This document shows positions 54,540-63,815 of a stretch of DNA of 64,000 nt, one piece after another. Position numbers and translations under genes: made by a program. A model generated the notes under the pieces. The model saw only the letters and a program-made list of their open reading frames with translations, had not been told where the DNA came from and searched no databases. The stretch is from Pasteurella sp049941595 (GTDB lineage: Bacteria > Pseudomonadota > Gammaproteobacteria > Enterobacterales > Pasteurellaceae), in the NCBI GenBank assembly GCA_049941595.1, contig JBNFNA010000003.1, positions 62,001 through 126,000 on the forward strand, given 5' to 3'. The stretch's first letter is position 1, and every line of letters begins with the position of its first letter.

Positions 54540-57200
54540 TTAGAATTTCACGCCAAAACTTAGCGTATAGTTACGCCCCATTTGAGGTACATAAGGTAAA
54601 TAAGAAGTGTGAATATAAACTCGTTGATTTAACACATTATTCACACTAAACCCCAGCGAGTAATCCAAGTTGCCAACCGTACGTTGATAATTCAAACCAA
54701 CATTCAAAACATGATGCCCTTTACTTGGATCTTCTTGAATTTTTTCTACCTTCGCAGGTAATTTTTCATTTTCTTCAGAAAGGCGGATAATTGCGACATT
54801 CTCTTTGAACTGTTCTTTAGTATCTTCATCAAGTTCATTAAATGCCGTATCTAACTTATTGTATTTTTCCCAATCTACTCCCTCAAGCAATAAATTTTTC
54901 TCATTACCATCATCATCTTCCTCCATAAAATCAGATTCATACTTAAGCTTAGGTGCTTTTACAGACAAAGATGACGCCGTTTTCTTTTGAGAAAACACAT
55001 AAGTATAATCCGCGAAGAAAGATAAATTTTCCGTCACATTCCCCGTAAATCTCAACCCTAAGCGAGCAGGTGGAACACGAGGTGCATCACGTTCTCCACG
55101 TTTAATCACCTCGATGCGATAAGGCTGTTGTTCTTGCCCTACTTGCATCAATCCTTCATCATCATAATGAACAAAACGTTTATAGAAACGCTGCCCATAT
55201 TGATCAGGTAAACCAAATAAGCGACCTCTTACATAATCACCAAATAGTGTGATTTTATATTCTGGTGTTGGACGGAAATTAATTTCCCCTTCAATTCCAT
55301 GGAATTTCGCTCGAGCTTGTGTATAACGGCGTAAAAAGGCATTCCCATAGCGAGCAAGATCCTCGTTATAAATGTAGTTTCTAAATTTATTTTGGTAAAC
55401 GCTGAGTTTGTAATCCCATTTATCTGATTCATACGCAAACCCTATCTCAATATTGTCGGAACTTTCTTTACGCAGATTTTTATTACCATGTTCAAAGGAG
55501 TTAGTGGCTAAATGCTGACCGTGATAATAAAGCTCCATTGGTGTAGGCAAACGTTCATTACGAGAAAGAGTTAAGCTCAAACGATAATTCGGGTGGAACA
55601 ACCATTCCACAGAACCTAAATAAGAAAAAGCACGTTCTTTATGTGGCGTTAAATCAGGCTCTTGATCCCCTTGTTTTTTATGGCTCTTTAATACTTCATA
55701 GTTGTATTCAATCGGCATCTGTTGTTTATCAAACCGAGCGCCAACTTCAAAAATGAAATCATTTACCGCATAATTTTCCACTGCAAAAAGACTAAGTTGT
55801 TTTTGTGTATTTGGTACTAAATGATGCTGATGCTTAATACCTGAACCTAACGGCGCAAGAATCGCGGTTTTATATTGGTGATATTGCGCACCAAAAACCC
55901 CACTTAATCCTGCAATCGGTTTATGATAAAACTCAAGTTTACCGTTATAGCCACTATTTTTATAAATACCCGCTGCTTTACCGTGATTTAGCGCGGCTTT
56001 TTTACGTTCATTCTCAATAAAACTCGCAGTATCAAATTTATCTGTACCCGCTTGGCCGGAATGGTATTCATAATGGATATAATCCGCATAAGAGAAACTT
56101 GCTTTCACTTTATCTAACCAAGCCATCGGCGAATCAATTTGTCCGTGTAAATCAAAACGTCTTGAATGCAATCTTACCCAAGGGCCACCATGTGAGTGAT
56201 CGTGATCATGCCCGAAAGGATGATCATGACTATGTGTTGGATCACTATCAAAACTCGAATTACAACCATCTAAGTGAGCAAAAACAATATCTGTATCGTC
56301 TGCCAAGTGTGGATAAGGGGTGAGATACCCTTTACCAAGTTCTGGTCTTGCTGCCTCATCAACCACATGGCTTTTACATCTATCATATTTATGATTATGT
56401 CCCGGCAAGCCATAACGATCGAGTCTTTCACTATAAGCAACGCCTACATAGGATTGATCGTTAATCCAAGATAAACCAATTGTTCCCACTTGGGATTTGT
56501 TATTACTATCAGGCAAATAGTTTATGGTTTCATCACCCGATCTAAATTGTGACACTCGATAATGGGTTGCATAACGTTTTAAACCTTCTAAACGAAGCGC
56601 CACATTAGGATGTAATTTAAACGTTAAACCGGCTGTGCCAGTGCTTTCTTTGCTTGCCGTATCAAAACGGCTAAATATTTCTCCCTCATAACCCTTTTCC
56701 GGCACAGCTGTGGGAATACGTTTATCCACAACATTTACCACTCCAGCTGCAGAAGCGGTTGAATAAAGTAACGTTGATGCACCACGCACTAATTCCACTT
56801 GCTCCGCCAATAACGTATCTGCAGCGACTGCATGATCTGGTGAAATCGCTGACATATCCACCACATCTAAACCATTTTGTAAAATTTTTACTCGTACACC
56901 TTCTTGACCACGAATAATCGGCGCACTCGCGCCCCCTCCGAATGGATTTGAATGCACACCTAACTCACCAGCTAAGGCATTACCTAAGGTTGCTGATTGT
57001 TTTTGTAATTTTTCCTTCTTAACTATATTGTTTGAAATCGCTTGGTAATTCTCAACAGCAGAGCCTGCCAAACGCTGCTGCTCTGCACTGACCACGATTT
57101 CATCAAGCATATCTGTTTGTACAGGAGTGGCATTCAACAATCCACTCGCGCTCAACGGCAACAAACAACCCACTAACTTGATTGAGCTTTTCCTAACCAC
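54540..57200 (-). CDS. TonB-dependent outer-membrane receptor, ZnuD-like (His-rich loop)
   Basis: 886 residues. Signal peptide, TonB box DEIVVSA (33-39), plug with GGGASAPIIRGQEGVRVKILQNG, and a 22-strand-type barrel ending LSFGVKF. An extracellular loop has His/Asp clusters (GHNHKYDRC near 267; a HDH/HSHGG run at 322-338) and a cysteine pair (Cys275, Cys313), as in neisserial ZnuD, so zinc is the likely substrate. A second acidic insert (about 770-830) is unusual. GTG start with RBS AAGGAA. It sits between modA and modE. Confidence 0.88.
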   Translation of the reverse strand: MVRKSSIKLVGCLLPLSASGLLNATPVQTDMLDEIVVSAEQQRLAGSAVENYQAISNNIVKKEKLQKQSATLGNALAGELGVHSNPFGGGASAPIIRGQEGVRVKILQNGLDVVDMSAISPDHAVAADTLLAEQVELVRGASTLLYSTASAAGVVNVVDKRIPTAVPEKGYEGEIFSRFDTASKESTGTAGLTFKLHPNVALRLEGLKRYATHYRVSQFRSGDETINYLPDSNNKSQVGTIGLSWINDQSYVGVAYSERLDRYGLPGHNHKYDRCKSHVVDEAARPELGKGYLTPYPHLADDTDIVFAHLDGCNSSFDSDPTHSHDHPFGHDHDHSHGGPWVRLHSRRFDLHGQIDSPMAWLDKVKASFSYADYIHYEYHSGQAGTDKFDTASFIENERKKAALNHGKAAGIYKNSGYNGKLEFYHKPIAGLSGVFGAQYHQYKTAILAPLGSGIKHQHHLVPNTQKQLSLFAVENYAVNDFIFEVGARFDKQQMPIEYNYEVLKSHKKQGDQEPDLTPHKERAFSYLGSVEWLFHPNYRLSLTLSRNERLPTPMELYYHGQHLATNSFEHGNKNLRKESSDNIEIGFAYESDKWDYKLSVYQNKFRNYIYNEDLARYGNAFLRRYTQARAKFHGIEGEINFRPTPEYKITLFGDYVRGRLFGLPDQYGQRFYKRFVHYDDEGLMQVGQEQQPYRIEVIKRGERDAPRVPPARLGLRFTGNVTENLSFFADYTYVFSQKKTASSLSVKAPKLKYESDFMEEDDDGNEKNLLLEGVDWEKYNKLDTAFNELDEDTKEQFKENVAIIRLSEENEKLPAKVEKIQEDPSKGHHVLNVGLNYQRTVGNLDYSLGFSVNNVLNQRVYIHTSYLPYVPQMGRNYTLSFGVKF

Positions 57201-57513
57201 TTTCTATTCCTTATTTTTTTACATAAAAAAACAAGTTGCTAAGATTAAGCATGAATTCGTTTTTTTGCAACAAAAAATACAATTTCTTATCAAATAAATA
57301 ACTTATCCCTTCAGATTATTTTTACTAAAAAAAATCTTTTATTTGAGAAAGTTCGGTCCATTTTAAAAACATTTTGCATTATTGTGCTTTATTAAACCAC
57401 CTTGCGTATTTCTCTATGATAGGAACGAGATTTGCCAAATAAATGCTATATAAAAAGTTATATTTCACTTAGAATATGATCATTATCATCATTCAATAAA
57501 ACTGGGAGAAACG
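57201..57513. other. 313-bp divergent control region between receptor gene and modE
   Basis: AT-rich. Holds the receptor promoter side, a ModE-type dyad at 57441-57470, and a Fur-like GATCATTATCATCATT (57479-57494) just before the modE RBS. The same dyad partly resembles a Zur site read on the minus strand (TATAGCATTT half). Confidence 0.5.
57441..57470 (+). promoter_or_regulatory. ModE-type operator upstream of modE
   Basis: AAATGCTATATAA and TTATATTTCACTT are imperfect inverted arms; the core reads TATATA-N6-TATATT (57447-57464), the ModE spacing. 44 bp before modE, suggesting autoregulation. Confidence 0.5.
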
Positions 57514-58311
57514 ATGCCATTAACAAATGAAATCTTGCTTACAATAAAATTACAGCAGCAATTATTTGTTGATCCAAAACGAATCCGTTTGTTAAAAGAA
57601 ATTCAACAATGCGGATCAATTAATCAAGCAGCAAAAAATGCTAAAGTAAGTTATAAAAGTGCTTGGGATCATTTGGCTGCAATGAATGAAATTAGTCCAA
57701 AACCGCTACTCGAACGCAATGTAGGGGGAAAAAATGGCGGCGGGACAGAACTCACTGTTTATGCTCAACGTTTATTACAACTCTATGATTTATTAGAACA
57801 AACGCAACAAAAAGCGTTTAATATTTTACAAGATGAGAGCCTGCCTTTAGATAGCGTATTACTCGCCACTTCTCGTTTTAGCTTGCAAAGTAGTGCTCGA
57901 AATCAATTTTTTGGTAACATTGTTAAATTACATCATCAAAATATTCATTGTTTTGTGGACATTCAGGTTAAAGGTTTCCCAAGTCCATTGACTGTGTCGA
58001 TTACCGAAAAAAGTGCGGTGCGTTTAAAATTAGTTTTGGGTAAAGAAGTAATGATGATGATCAAAGCGCCTTGGGTCAAAGTACATCGAGAGCAACCGAC
58101 TGACAATGCAGTTAACGTTTTCCCAGTTACGGTGCAAGAAATCACAGACAAAGGCAATGTGGAAGAAGTTATCCTTAACTTAAATCACGACAATTCAAAA
58201 GAAGCCGTTGAGTTCTGTGCAACCCTCAACAAGTCTGAAAATGTCAAACAACAAGAAAAAATCTGGATTAGCATCGATCCAGAACAAGTGATCTTAGCAG
58301 CACTTTACTAA
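57514..58311 (+). CDS. modE: Molybdate-responsive regulator ModE
   Basis: 265 residues. N-terminal winged helix (RIRLLKEIQQCGSINQAAKNAKVSYKSAWDHLAAMNE) and two C-terminal Mop/TOBE domains (about 125-190 and 195-262; SARNQFFGNIVKLHH) that bind molybdate. RBS GGGAG before ATG 57514. Divergent from the TonB receptor gene. Confidence 0.95.
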   Translation: MPLTNEILLTIKLQQQLFVDPKRIRLLKEIQQCGSINQAAKNAKVSYKSAWDHLAAMNEISPKPLLERNVGGKNGGGTELTVYAQRLLQLYDLLEQTQQKAFNILQDESLPLDSVLLATSRFSLQSSARNQFFGNIVKLHHQNIHCFVDIQVKGFPSPLTVSITEKSAVRLKLVLGKEVMMMIKAPWVKVHREQPTDNAVNVFPVTVQEITDKGNVEEVILNLNHDNSKEAVEFCATLNKSENVKQQEKIWISIDPEQVILAALY

Positions 58312-58329
58312 TCCTACTAATCTCAAATC

Positions 58330-58351
58330 AGTAGGGGAATTTTCCCCTACT
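58330..58351 (+). terminator. Terminator after modE
   Basis: AGTAGGGGAA-TT-TTCCCCTACT followed by CTTTC; 10-bp perfect stem 18 bp past the stop. Confidence 0.8.
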
Positions 58352-58456
58352 CTTTCAAACTCTCTGTTCAATATTAAAAGTCAGATAAATATCACCGCAC
58401 TTTCCATTAAAGTCTTTCATTCCTAGGGTATTTTTGATAGACTATGCCGACTTTTT

Positions 58457-58823
58457 GGGGCTGATTCTGGATTCGACGGGATTAGCGAAGCCCAAGGTGC
58501 ACGTCGAGGTGCGGTAGGCCTCGTAAACAAACCGCAAAAAAATAGTCGCAAACGACGAACAATACGCTTTAGCAGCTTAATAACCTGCTCATAGCCTTCT
58601 CTCCCCAGCTTCCGCTCGTAAGACGGGGATCAAGAGGAGTCAAATTCAAACGAGATCGCGTGGATGCCTCCGCTTGTGGATCGAAACGTTAAATTGAATC
58701 AAGCTAGTTTATCTATCGCGTGTCTGTCCGCAGTGGGTAAATGAAATTAAAGACGAGACTAAACGTGTAGTGCTGAAGGTAGAGTAATTTCGGACGCGGG
58801 TTCAACTCCCGCCAGCTCCACCA
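58457..58823 (+). ncRNA. ssrA: tmRNA (ssrA)
   Basis: 367 nt. 5' GGGGCTGATTCTGGATTCGA and 3' GGTTCAACTCCCGCCAGCTCC-type T-arm/acceptor ending CCA form the tRNA-like part. The tag frame at 58548-58580 encodes ANDEQYALAA and a TAA stop. Rescues stalled ribosomes with SmpB. Ends in encoded CCA. Confidence 0.97.
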
Positions 58824-58844
58824 AAATTGAAACAAAGATTGAAG

Positions 58845-58873
58845 AAAAGCCAGAATAATGAATTCTGGCTTTT
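58845..58873 (+). terminator. ssrA terminator
   Basis: AAAAGCCAGAAT and ATTCTGGCTTTT, 12-bp stem, 5-nt loop, then TTTATT. Confidence 0.9.
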
Positions 58874-58909
58874 TTATTGCTTAACTCAAAAGCACATAAT
58901 TAAATGAAC

Positions 58910-58927
58910 AGGCAGAAACTTCTGCCT
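58910..58927. terminator. Second hairpin between ssrA and hrpA
   Basis: AGGCAGAA-AC-TTCTGCCT followed on the plus strand by TTTATTTTTT; also lies 14 bp after the hrpA stop on the minus strand. Probably bidirectional. Confidence 0.6.
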
Positions 58928-58940
58928 TTTATTTTTTCTC

Positions 58941-61900
58941 TTACCCTAATTCTTTAATCGTATTTAAAATCCGCTTATCTGAAATCGGGTATTTTGTGCC
59001 GAGTTGTTGAGCAAATAAACTGACCCGCAATTCCTCAATCATATAGGGAATTTCTTTCACCTCATCCGAGTGCGGTTTGGATTTCGGCAGTTTTGCAAGG
59101 AGTTGCTGATACGCTTGGTTGACTTGCTCCACTCTTAACATTGCTGCACGATCGCGATTCACATCTTGTAATAGCTTATCAATCCGTTTATCAATACCTT
59201 GCAAATAACGTTGTAAATCATTCAAACGGGCATACCCTGTTTTTTGCACAAAGCCTTGATAAATTAAGCTACTGAGTTGCGCTTTGATATCGGATAACGC
59301 AAATGCCATTGTGAAATCCATTTTGCCTTTTAAGCGTTTGTTAAGCTCATAAGTCAAGGTCAAAATTTGTTCTACTTGTTTGGCAATTTCAACCGTGGTT
59401 TCGTTTAAATTTTCACGAATAAAATCACGCAATTTATCAAAATCCGTTTCATTCCAAACTAATCCACCAAAATCAGTAATCAGCTTATCTACGGCACAGG
59501 CGATACAATCATCAATCAAGTCCAATACTCGTCCAAACGGAGTGAAATACAAACCAAGTTTCGATTTATTCGGCAGTTTTTCGTGTAGATATTTAATTGG
59601 CGAAGGCACGTTGAGCAATAATAAACGGCGCAAGCCTTGTTGCATTGCGACCTGTTGCTCAAATTCCGTTTCAAATAATTTAATCCCTACTGCTTCTTTT
59701 TCATCGACAATTGCAGGGAAAGCTTTCACCGTAAAGCCTCGTTTTTTCTGCTCATAGCATTGTGGCAAACTGTCGAAGTTCCAAACGTGAATACCACTTT
59801 GCTCTATACCATCATCTGCCACTGCAGAAATGCTTTCCTGCACCTGATCTTTTAATTGGAATTTAAGGCTATCTAAATCCATTGATTCAGCAATTTTTTT
59901 ACCTTTATCATCAATCACACGAAACGTCATTTTTAAATAGCTTGGTAACTGATCTAACTGCCAACTTTCAGGCTCAACGCTCACACCAGTCATTCGGCGA
60001 AGCTCATAAATCAGACTTTCTAAAAGTGGTTTTTCCAATGGTTTTGCTCGCCCTAAAAAGGCTTCTGCATAATTTGGCGCAGGCACAAAATTACGACGTA
60101 AAGATTTTGGTAGCGACTTGATTAACGCAATAATCAACTCCTTGCGTAAACCCGGAATTTGCCAGTCAAAACCAGTCATTTCCACTTGATTTAACAAAGG
60201 TAGAGGAATGTGAACTGTTACCCCGTCAGCATCGGTTCCTGGCTCAAATTGGTAAGTAAGTTTGAATTTTAAATTGCCCTGATGCCAGAAATTAGGGAAA
60301 TCCAACTCGCTGACTTGTTCGGCATCTTCTTTCGTTAAGAATGCTTTTTCAAAATTCAGTAACTCAGGATCTTTTTGGCTGACTTTTTTCCACCAACTAT
60401 CAAAATGGCGTTGGGAAACCACTTCTGTGCCAATGCGTTGGTCATAAAACTCAAACAAGGTGCGTTCATCGACCAAAATGTCACGACGACGGCTTTTATG
60501 CTCTAAATCCTCAATTTCACGAATCAATTGTCGATTTTGGTGGAAGAATTTATGTTTCGTGAACCAATCCCCTTCAACTAACGCAGATTGAATAAATATT
60601 TCACGGCTCACTTGTGGATCAATCGCACCATAATTCACTGGGCGACTTGCCACGATTGGCATACCATACAAACTCACTTTTTCGTCTGCCATCACAGCCC
60701 CTTTGGATTTTGACCAACGAGGCTCTGCATAAGATTTTTTAATCAAGTGTGTGGCTAAAGGTTCAATCCATTCAGGATCGATATCTGCCACCATTCGCCC
60801 CCAAAGTCTTGAGGTTTCCACCAATTCTGCAGCCATACACCATTTAGGTTGTTTCTTAAATAAAACAGAGTTCGGAAAAATCGCAAAGTGCGCATTACGA
60901 GCCCCTAAATACTGCTGTTTTTCGCTTTCTTTCATACCAATATGCGACAGCAAGCCACTTAAAAGTGCGGTATGAATTTGTGAATATTCTGCTGGCTGCG
61001 AATTTATCGGCAGCCCCATTTCACGCACAGTAAGACGAATTTGATGATAAATATCCTGCCATTCACGAACTCTTAAATAGTTTAAATAATCCTTTTGACA
61101 TAAACGGCGGAATTGGTTTTTCGATAATTCTTTTTGTTGCGTTTGGATAAATTGCCATAAATTGAAGAATGCTAAGAAATCCGATTTTTTATCGGCAAAA
61201 CGGCGATGTTTATCGTCCGCTGATTGTTGTTTTTCCTGTGGGCGCTCGCGCGGATCTTGAATCGACAATGCCGACACAATAATCATCACTTCGTGTAAAC
61301 AATTCAATTTGACTGCGGTCAACAACATTTTTGCCAAACGAGGGTCAACAGGCAACTGCGCTAATTGTCTACCTGCTTGGGTTAATTGACGTTTTTCGCC
61401 AAATTTTGTTTTGACAAACTGAAAAGCCTCTAATTCTTCTAATAGCTTGATACCGTCTTGAATATTGCGTTTATCGGGCGCATCCACAAACGGGAATGCA
61501 TCAATATCATCCAATCCAAGTGCGGTCATTTGTAAAATAACAGAGGCAAGATTAGTGCGTAAAATTTCAGGATCGGTAAATTCAGGGCGGCTATTGAAAT
61601 CGTCCTCTGAATATAAACGAATACAAATCCCCTCGCTCACACGTCCACAACGCCCTTTACGCTGATTTGCCGAAGCTTGAGAAATCGGTTCAATTGGTAA
61701 GCGTTGTACTTTCGTGCGGTAGCTATAACGGGAAATACGTGCCGTACCTGGGTCGATCACATATTTAATGCCTGGCACTGTTAACGAAGTTTCTGCTACG
61801 TTTGTCGCTAGCACAATGCGGTTTAAACCTGACGGATGAAAAATCTTATTCTGATCTTGTGCCGATAAACGCGCAAAGAGCGGTAAAATTTCGGTGTGTT

Positions 61901-62849
61901 TTAAATCCTGTTTTTGCAAGGCTTCGGCAGTGTCACGAATTTCACGCTCACCATTCATAAAGATCAGAATATCGCCACGTCCCTCTGCTTGTAACTCATC
62001 TACTGCATCTAAAATGGCTTGCAATTGATCCTGTTCTTCATTTTCAACAACAGGACGATAACGCACTTCCACAGGGTAAGTTCTGCCCGAAACTTCAATA
62101 ATTGGTGCGTTATTAAAATGTTTGGAGAAACGTTCTACATCAATGGTCGCAGACGTGATGATCAACTTGAGATCAGGGCGTTTTGGAAGAAGCTGTTTTA
62201 AATAGCCAAGAATGAAATCGTTATTTAAACTACGCTCGTGGGCTTCATCAATAATTAACGTATCATATTGATTTAAAAAGCGATTATTTTGAATTTCAGC
62301 TAATAGAATACCGTCGGTCATCAATTTGACCATTGTATTTTCACTGATTTGATCTGTAAAACGGACTTTATAACCCACAACATCACCTAGCTCTGTTTTT
62401 AGCTCTTCTGCAATGCGAGTTGCGACAGAACGTGCTGCGATACGGCGAGGTTGCGTATGACCGATTAAGCCTTTTGTCCCTAAGCCTAATTCCAAACACA
62501 TTTTAGGTAACTGCGTGGTTTTTCCTGATCCCGTTTCACCCGCAATCACCACAACTTGATGTTGCGAAATCAGCTTTTGGATTTCGTCTTTACGCTGGCT
62601 TACGGGTAAGTTTTCAGGAAATTCAATATTTTTGATCGCACTTTTACGCTGTTCTAAACGTGCTTTTGCTAATTGGATTTGTAGCTGAATTTCGGCGGCA
62701 ACTGCTTGTTGAGCCTGTTCATTTTTAATATTGCTAATGCCTTTAATTCGAGCCAAAAGCTGACGATAATCCCCATTCATCACCTCATTTAGTTCTGATA
62801 ATAGGGATTTTTGTAATGGGTTAAATTCCGTTTTTTTAAACTTCTTCAT
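58941..62849 (-). CDS. hrpA: ATP-dependent RNA helicase HrpA (DEAH box)
   Basis: 1302 residues, the E. coli length. Walker A GETGSGKTT (104-112), DEAH at 201-204, SATIDVERFS, and the motif VI region QRKGRCGR; OB-fold and long C-terminal extension. E. coli HrpA resolves stalled ribosomes and processes fimbrial mRNA. RBS weak; start MKKFKKTEF. Confidence 0.95.
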   Translation of the reverse strand: MKKFKKTEFNPLQKSLLSELNEVMNGDYRQLLARIKGISNIKNEQAQQAVAAEIQLQIQLAKARLEQRKSAIKNIEFPENLPVSQRKDEIQKLISQHQVVVIAGETGSGKTTQLPKMCLELGLGTKGLIGHTQPRRIAARSVATRIAEELKTELGDVVGYKVRFTDQISENTMVKLMTDGILLAEIQNNRFLNQYDTLIIDEAHERSLNNDFILGYLKQLLPKRPDLKLIITSATIDVERFSKHFNNAPIIEVSGRTYPVEVRYRPVVENEEQDQLQAILDAVDELQAEGRGDILIFMNGEREIRDTAEALQKQDLKHTEILPLFARLSAQDQNKIFHPSGLNRIVLATNVAETSLTVPGIKYVIDPGTARISRYSYRTKVQRLPIEPISQASANQRKGRCGRVSEGICIRLYSEDDFNSRPEFTDPEILRTNLASVILQMTALGLDDIDAFPFVDAPDKRNIQDGIKLLEELEAFQFVKTKFGEKRQLTQAGRQLAQLPVDPRLAKMLLTAVKLNCLHEVMIIVSALSIQDPRERPQEKQQSADDKHRRFADKKSDFLAFFNLWQFIQTQQKELSKNQFRRLCQKDYLNYLRVREWQDIYHQIRLTVREMGLPINSQPAEYSQIHTALLSGLLSHIGMKESEKQQYLGARNAHFAIFPNSVLFKKQPKWCMAAELVETSRLWGRMVADIDPEWIEPLATHLIKKSYAEPRWSKSKGAVMADEKVSLYGMPIVASRPVNYGAIDPQVSREIFIQSALVEGDWFTKHKFFHQNRQLIREIEDLEHKSRRRDILVDERTLFEFYDQRIGTEVVSQRHFDSWWKKVSQKDPELLNFEKAFLTKEDAEQVSELDFPNFWHQGNLKFKLTYQFEPGTDADGVTVHIPLPLLNQVEMTGFDWQIPGLRKELIIALIKSLPKSLRRNFVPAPNYAEAFLGRAKPLEKPLLESLIYELRRMTGVSVEPESWQLDQLPSYLKMTFRVIDDKGKKIAESMDLDSLKFQLKDQVQESISAVADDGIEQSGIHVWNFDSLPQCYEQKKRGFTVKAFPAIVDEKEAVGIKLFETEFEQQVAMQQGLRRLLLLNVPSPIKYLHEKLPNKSKLGLYFTPFGRVLDLIDDCIACAVDKLITDFGGLVWNETDFDKLRDFIRENLNETTVEIAKQVEQILTLTYELNKRLKGKMDFTMAFALSDIKAQLSSLIYQGFVQKTGYARLNDLQRYLQGIDKRIDKLLQDVNRDRAAMLRVEQVNQAYQQLLAKLPKSKPHSDEVKEIPYMIEELRVSLFAQQLGTKYPISDKRILNTIKELG

Positions 62850-62854
62850 ACCAC

Positions 62855-63232
62855 TTAATTTTTAATACTTCGATATGCCAATGCAGCCCAACCAATTAAA
62901 AATAATGTTCCACCAATTGGCGTTACCCACACAAGTGCTTTGCCTGCACCTAATGCTAATAAATATAAGCTACCGCTGAAAAGCAAAATGCCAAATGACC
63001 AAGCCGTACCAATCACAGAAACACATCTATCGCAATCAAGACGTAAATAAGACTGTAACCCGGCAAGTACCATTAGTGCAACGGTATGGAACATTTGATA
63101 TTTTAAACCTGTTTCAATCCACGCCAAGGCTTGTAGCGACAGTGTTTTTTCTAAACCGTGTGCAGCAAATGCACCGAATGCGATACAGAAAAATCCACTT
63201 AATGCGGCGATAAATAACCATTTATTTTTCAT
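62855..63232 (-). CDS. DUF423/YgdD-family membrane protein
   Basis: 125 residues, four membrane segments. Family signatures: GFFCIAFGAFAAHGLEK near the N-terminus, WIETGLKYQMFHTVALM, and VTPIGGTLFLIGWAALA at the end. Function unknown. Five bases before hrpA, same strand, so likely co-transcribed. Confidence 0.88.
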   Translation of the reverse strand: MKNKWLFIAALSGFFCIAFGAFAAHGLEKTLSLQALAWIETGLKYQMFHTVALMVLAGLQSYLRLDCDRCVSVIGTAWSFGILLFSGSLYLLALGAGKALVWVTPIGGTLFLIGWAALAYRSIKN

Positions 63233-63252
63233 CGATTGTTCCTCATTTCACT

Positions 63253-63705
63253 TTATGATTTGCCTAAAAATAACGACAGAATGCCCGCTGCAATTAATGG
63301 TCCAACTGGAATACCACCAGCAAAGGCAACGCCTAAAATCGTACCTATCAGCAAGCCCGTTAATAATACAGGTTGTGCTCCCATTAAGCCAACACCTCGG
63401 CCACCAAGCCAAGCAACAAGTAAGCCAACAGCAACCGCTAACCACATTCGCCAATTTAAGAAAATGCTTACATCTGGCAATTGAATTTTACCCGAAACAA
63501 TTGGGCTTAATACGCCAATAGTTAAAATAATGATCCCAATGTTGATACCATTTTTTTCCATAAATGGAATATATTGCGATAAAAATGTCTGTTGCATTAA
63601 TAACAAAATCGCTGCGGAAATCGTCACTGAACTGTTATTACTTAATACGCCGAGCAAAATCAATACAACTAATAATAATGCGACGGAATTAAACTGTAAG
63701 GACAT
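63253..63705 (-). CDS. UPF0756/YeaL-family membrane protein (DUF441)
   Basis: 150 residues, four membrane segments. Signatures: NGINIGIIILTIGVLSPIVSG, WLGGRGVGLMGAQPVL, GIPVGPLIAAGILSL. Function unknown. ATG 63705 aligns with the H. influenzae homologue; the frame is open 11 codons further up. Confidence 0.88.
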   Translation of the reverse strand: MSLQFNSVALLLVVLILLGVLSNNSSVTISAAILLLMQQTFLSQYIPFMEKNGINIGIIILTIGVLSPIVSGKIQLPDVSIFLNWRMWLAVAVGLLVAWLGGRGVGLMGAQPVLLTGLLIGTILGVAFAGGIPVGPLIAAGILSLFLGKS

Positions 63706-63789
63706 AAAACTCTCTAAAAGTGCGGTTAATTCTGGCAACGAATTATAACAAGTTATTCTTTGTTTGTGATGCCGATTGAGAAAAGAAAA

Positions 63790-63805
63790 CCCGCAAATTT
63801 GCGGG
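63790..63805 (-). terminator. grxD terminator
   Basis: Palindrome CCCGCAAATTTGCGGG, then TTTTC on the minus strand, 11 bp past the grxD stop. Confidence 0.8.
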
Positions 63806-63815
63806 CTTTAAGATA

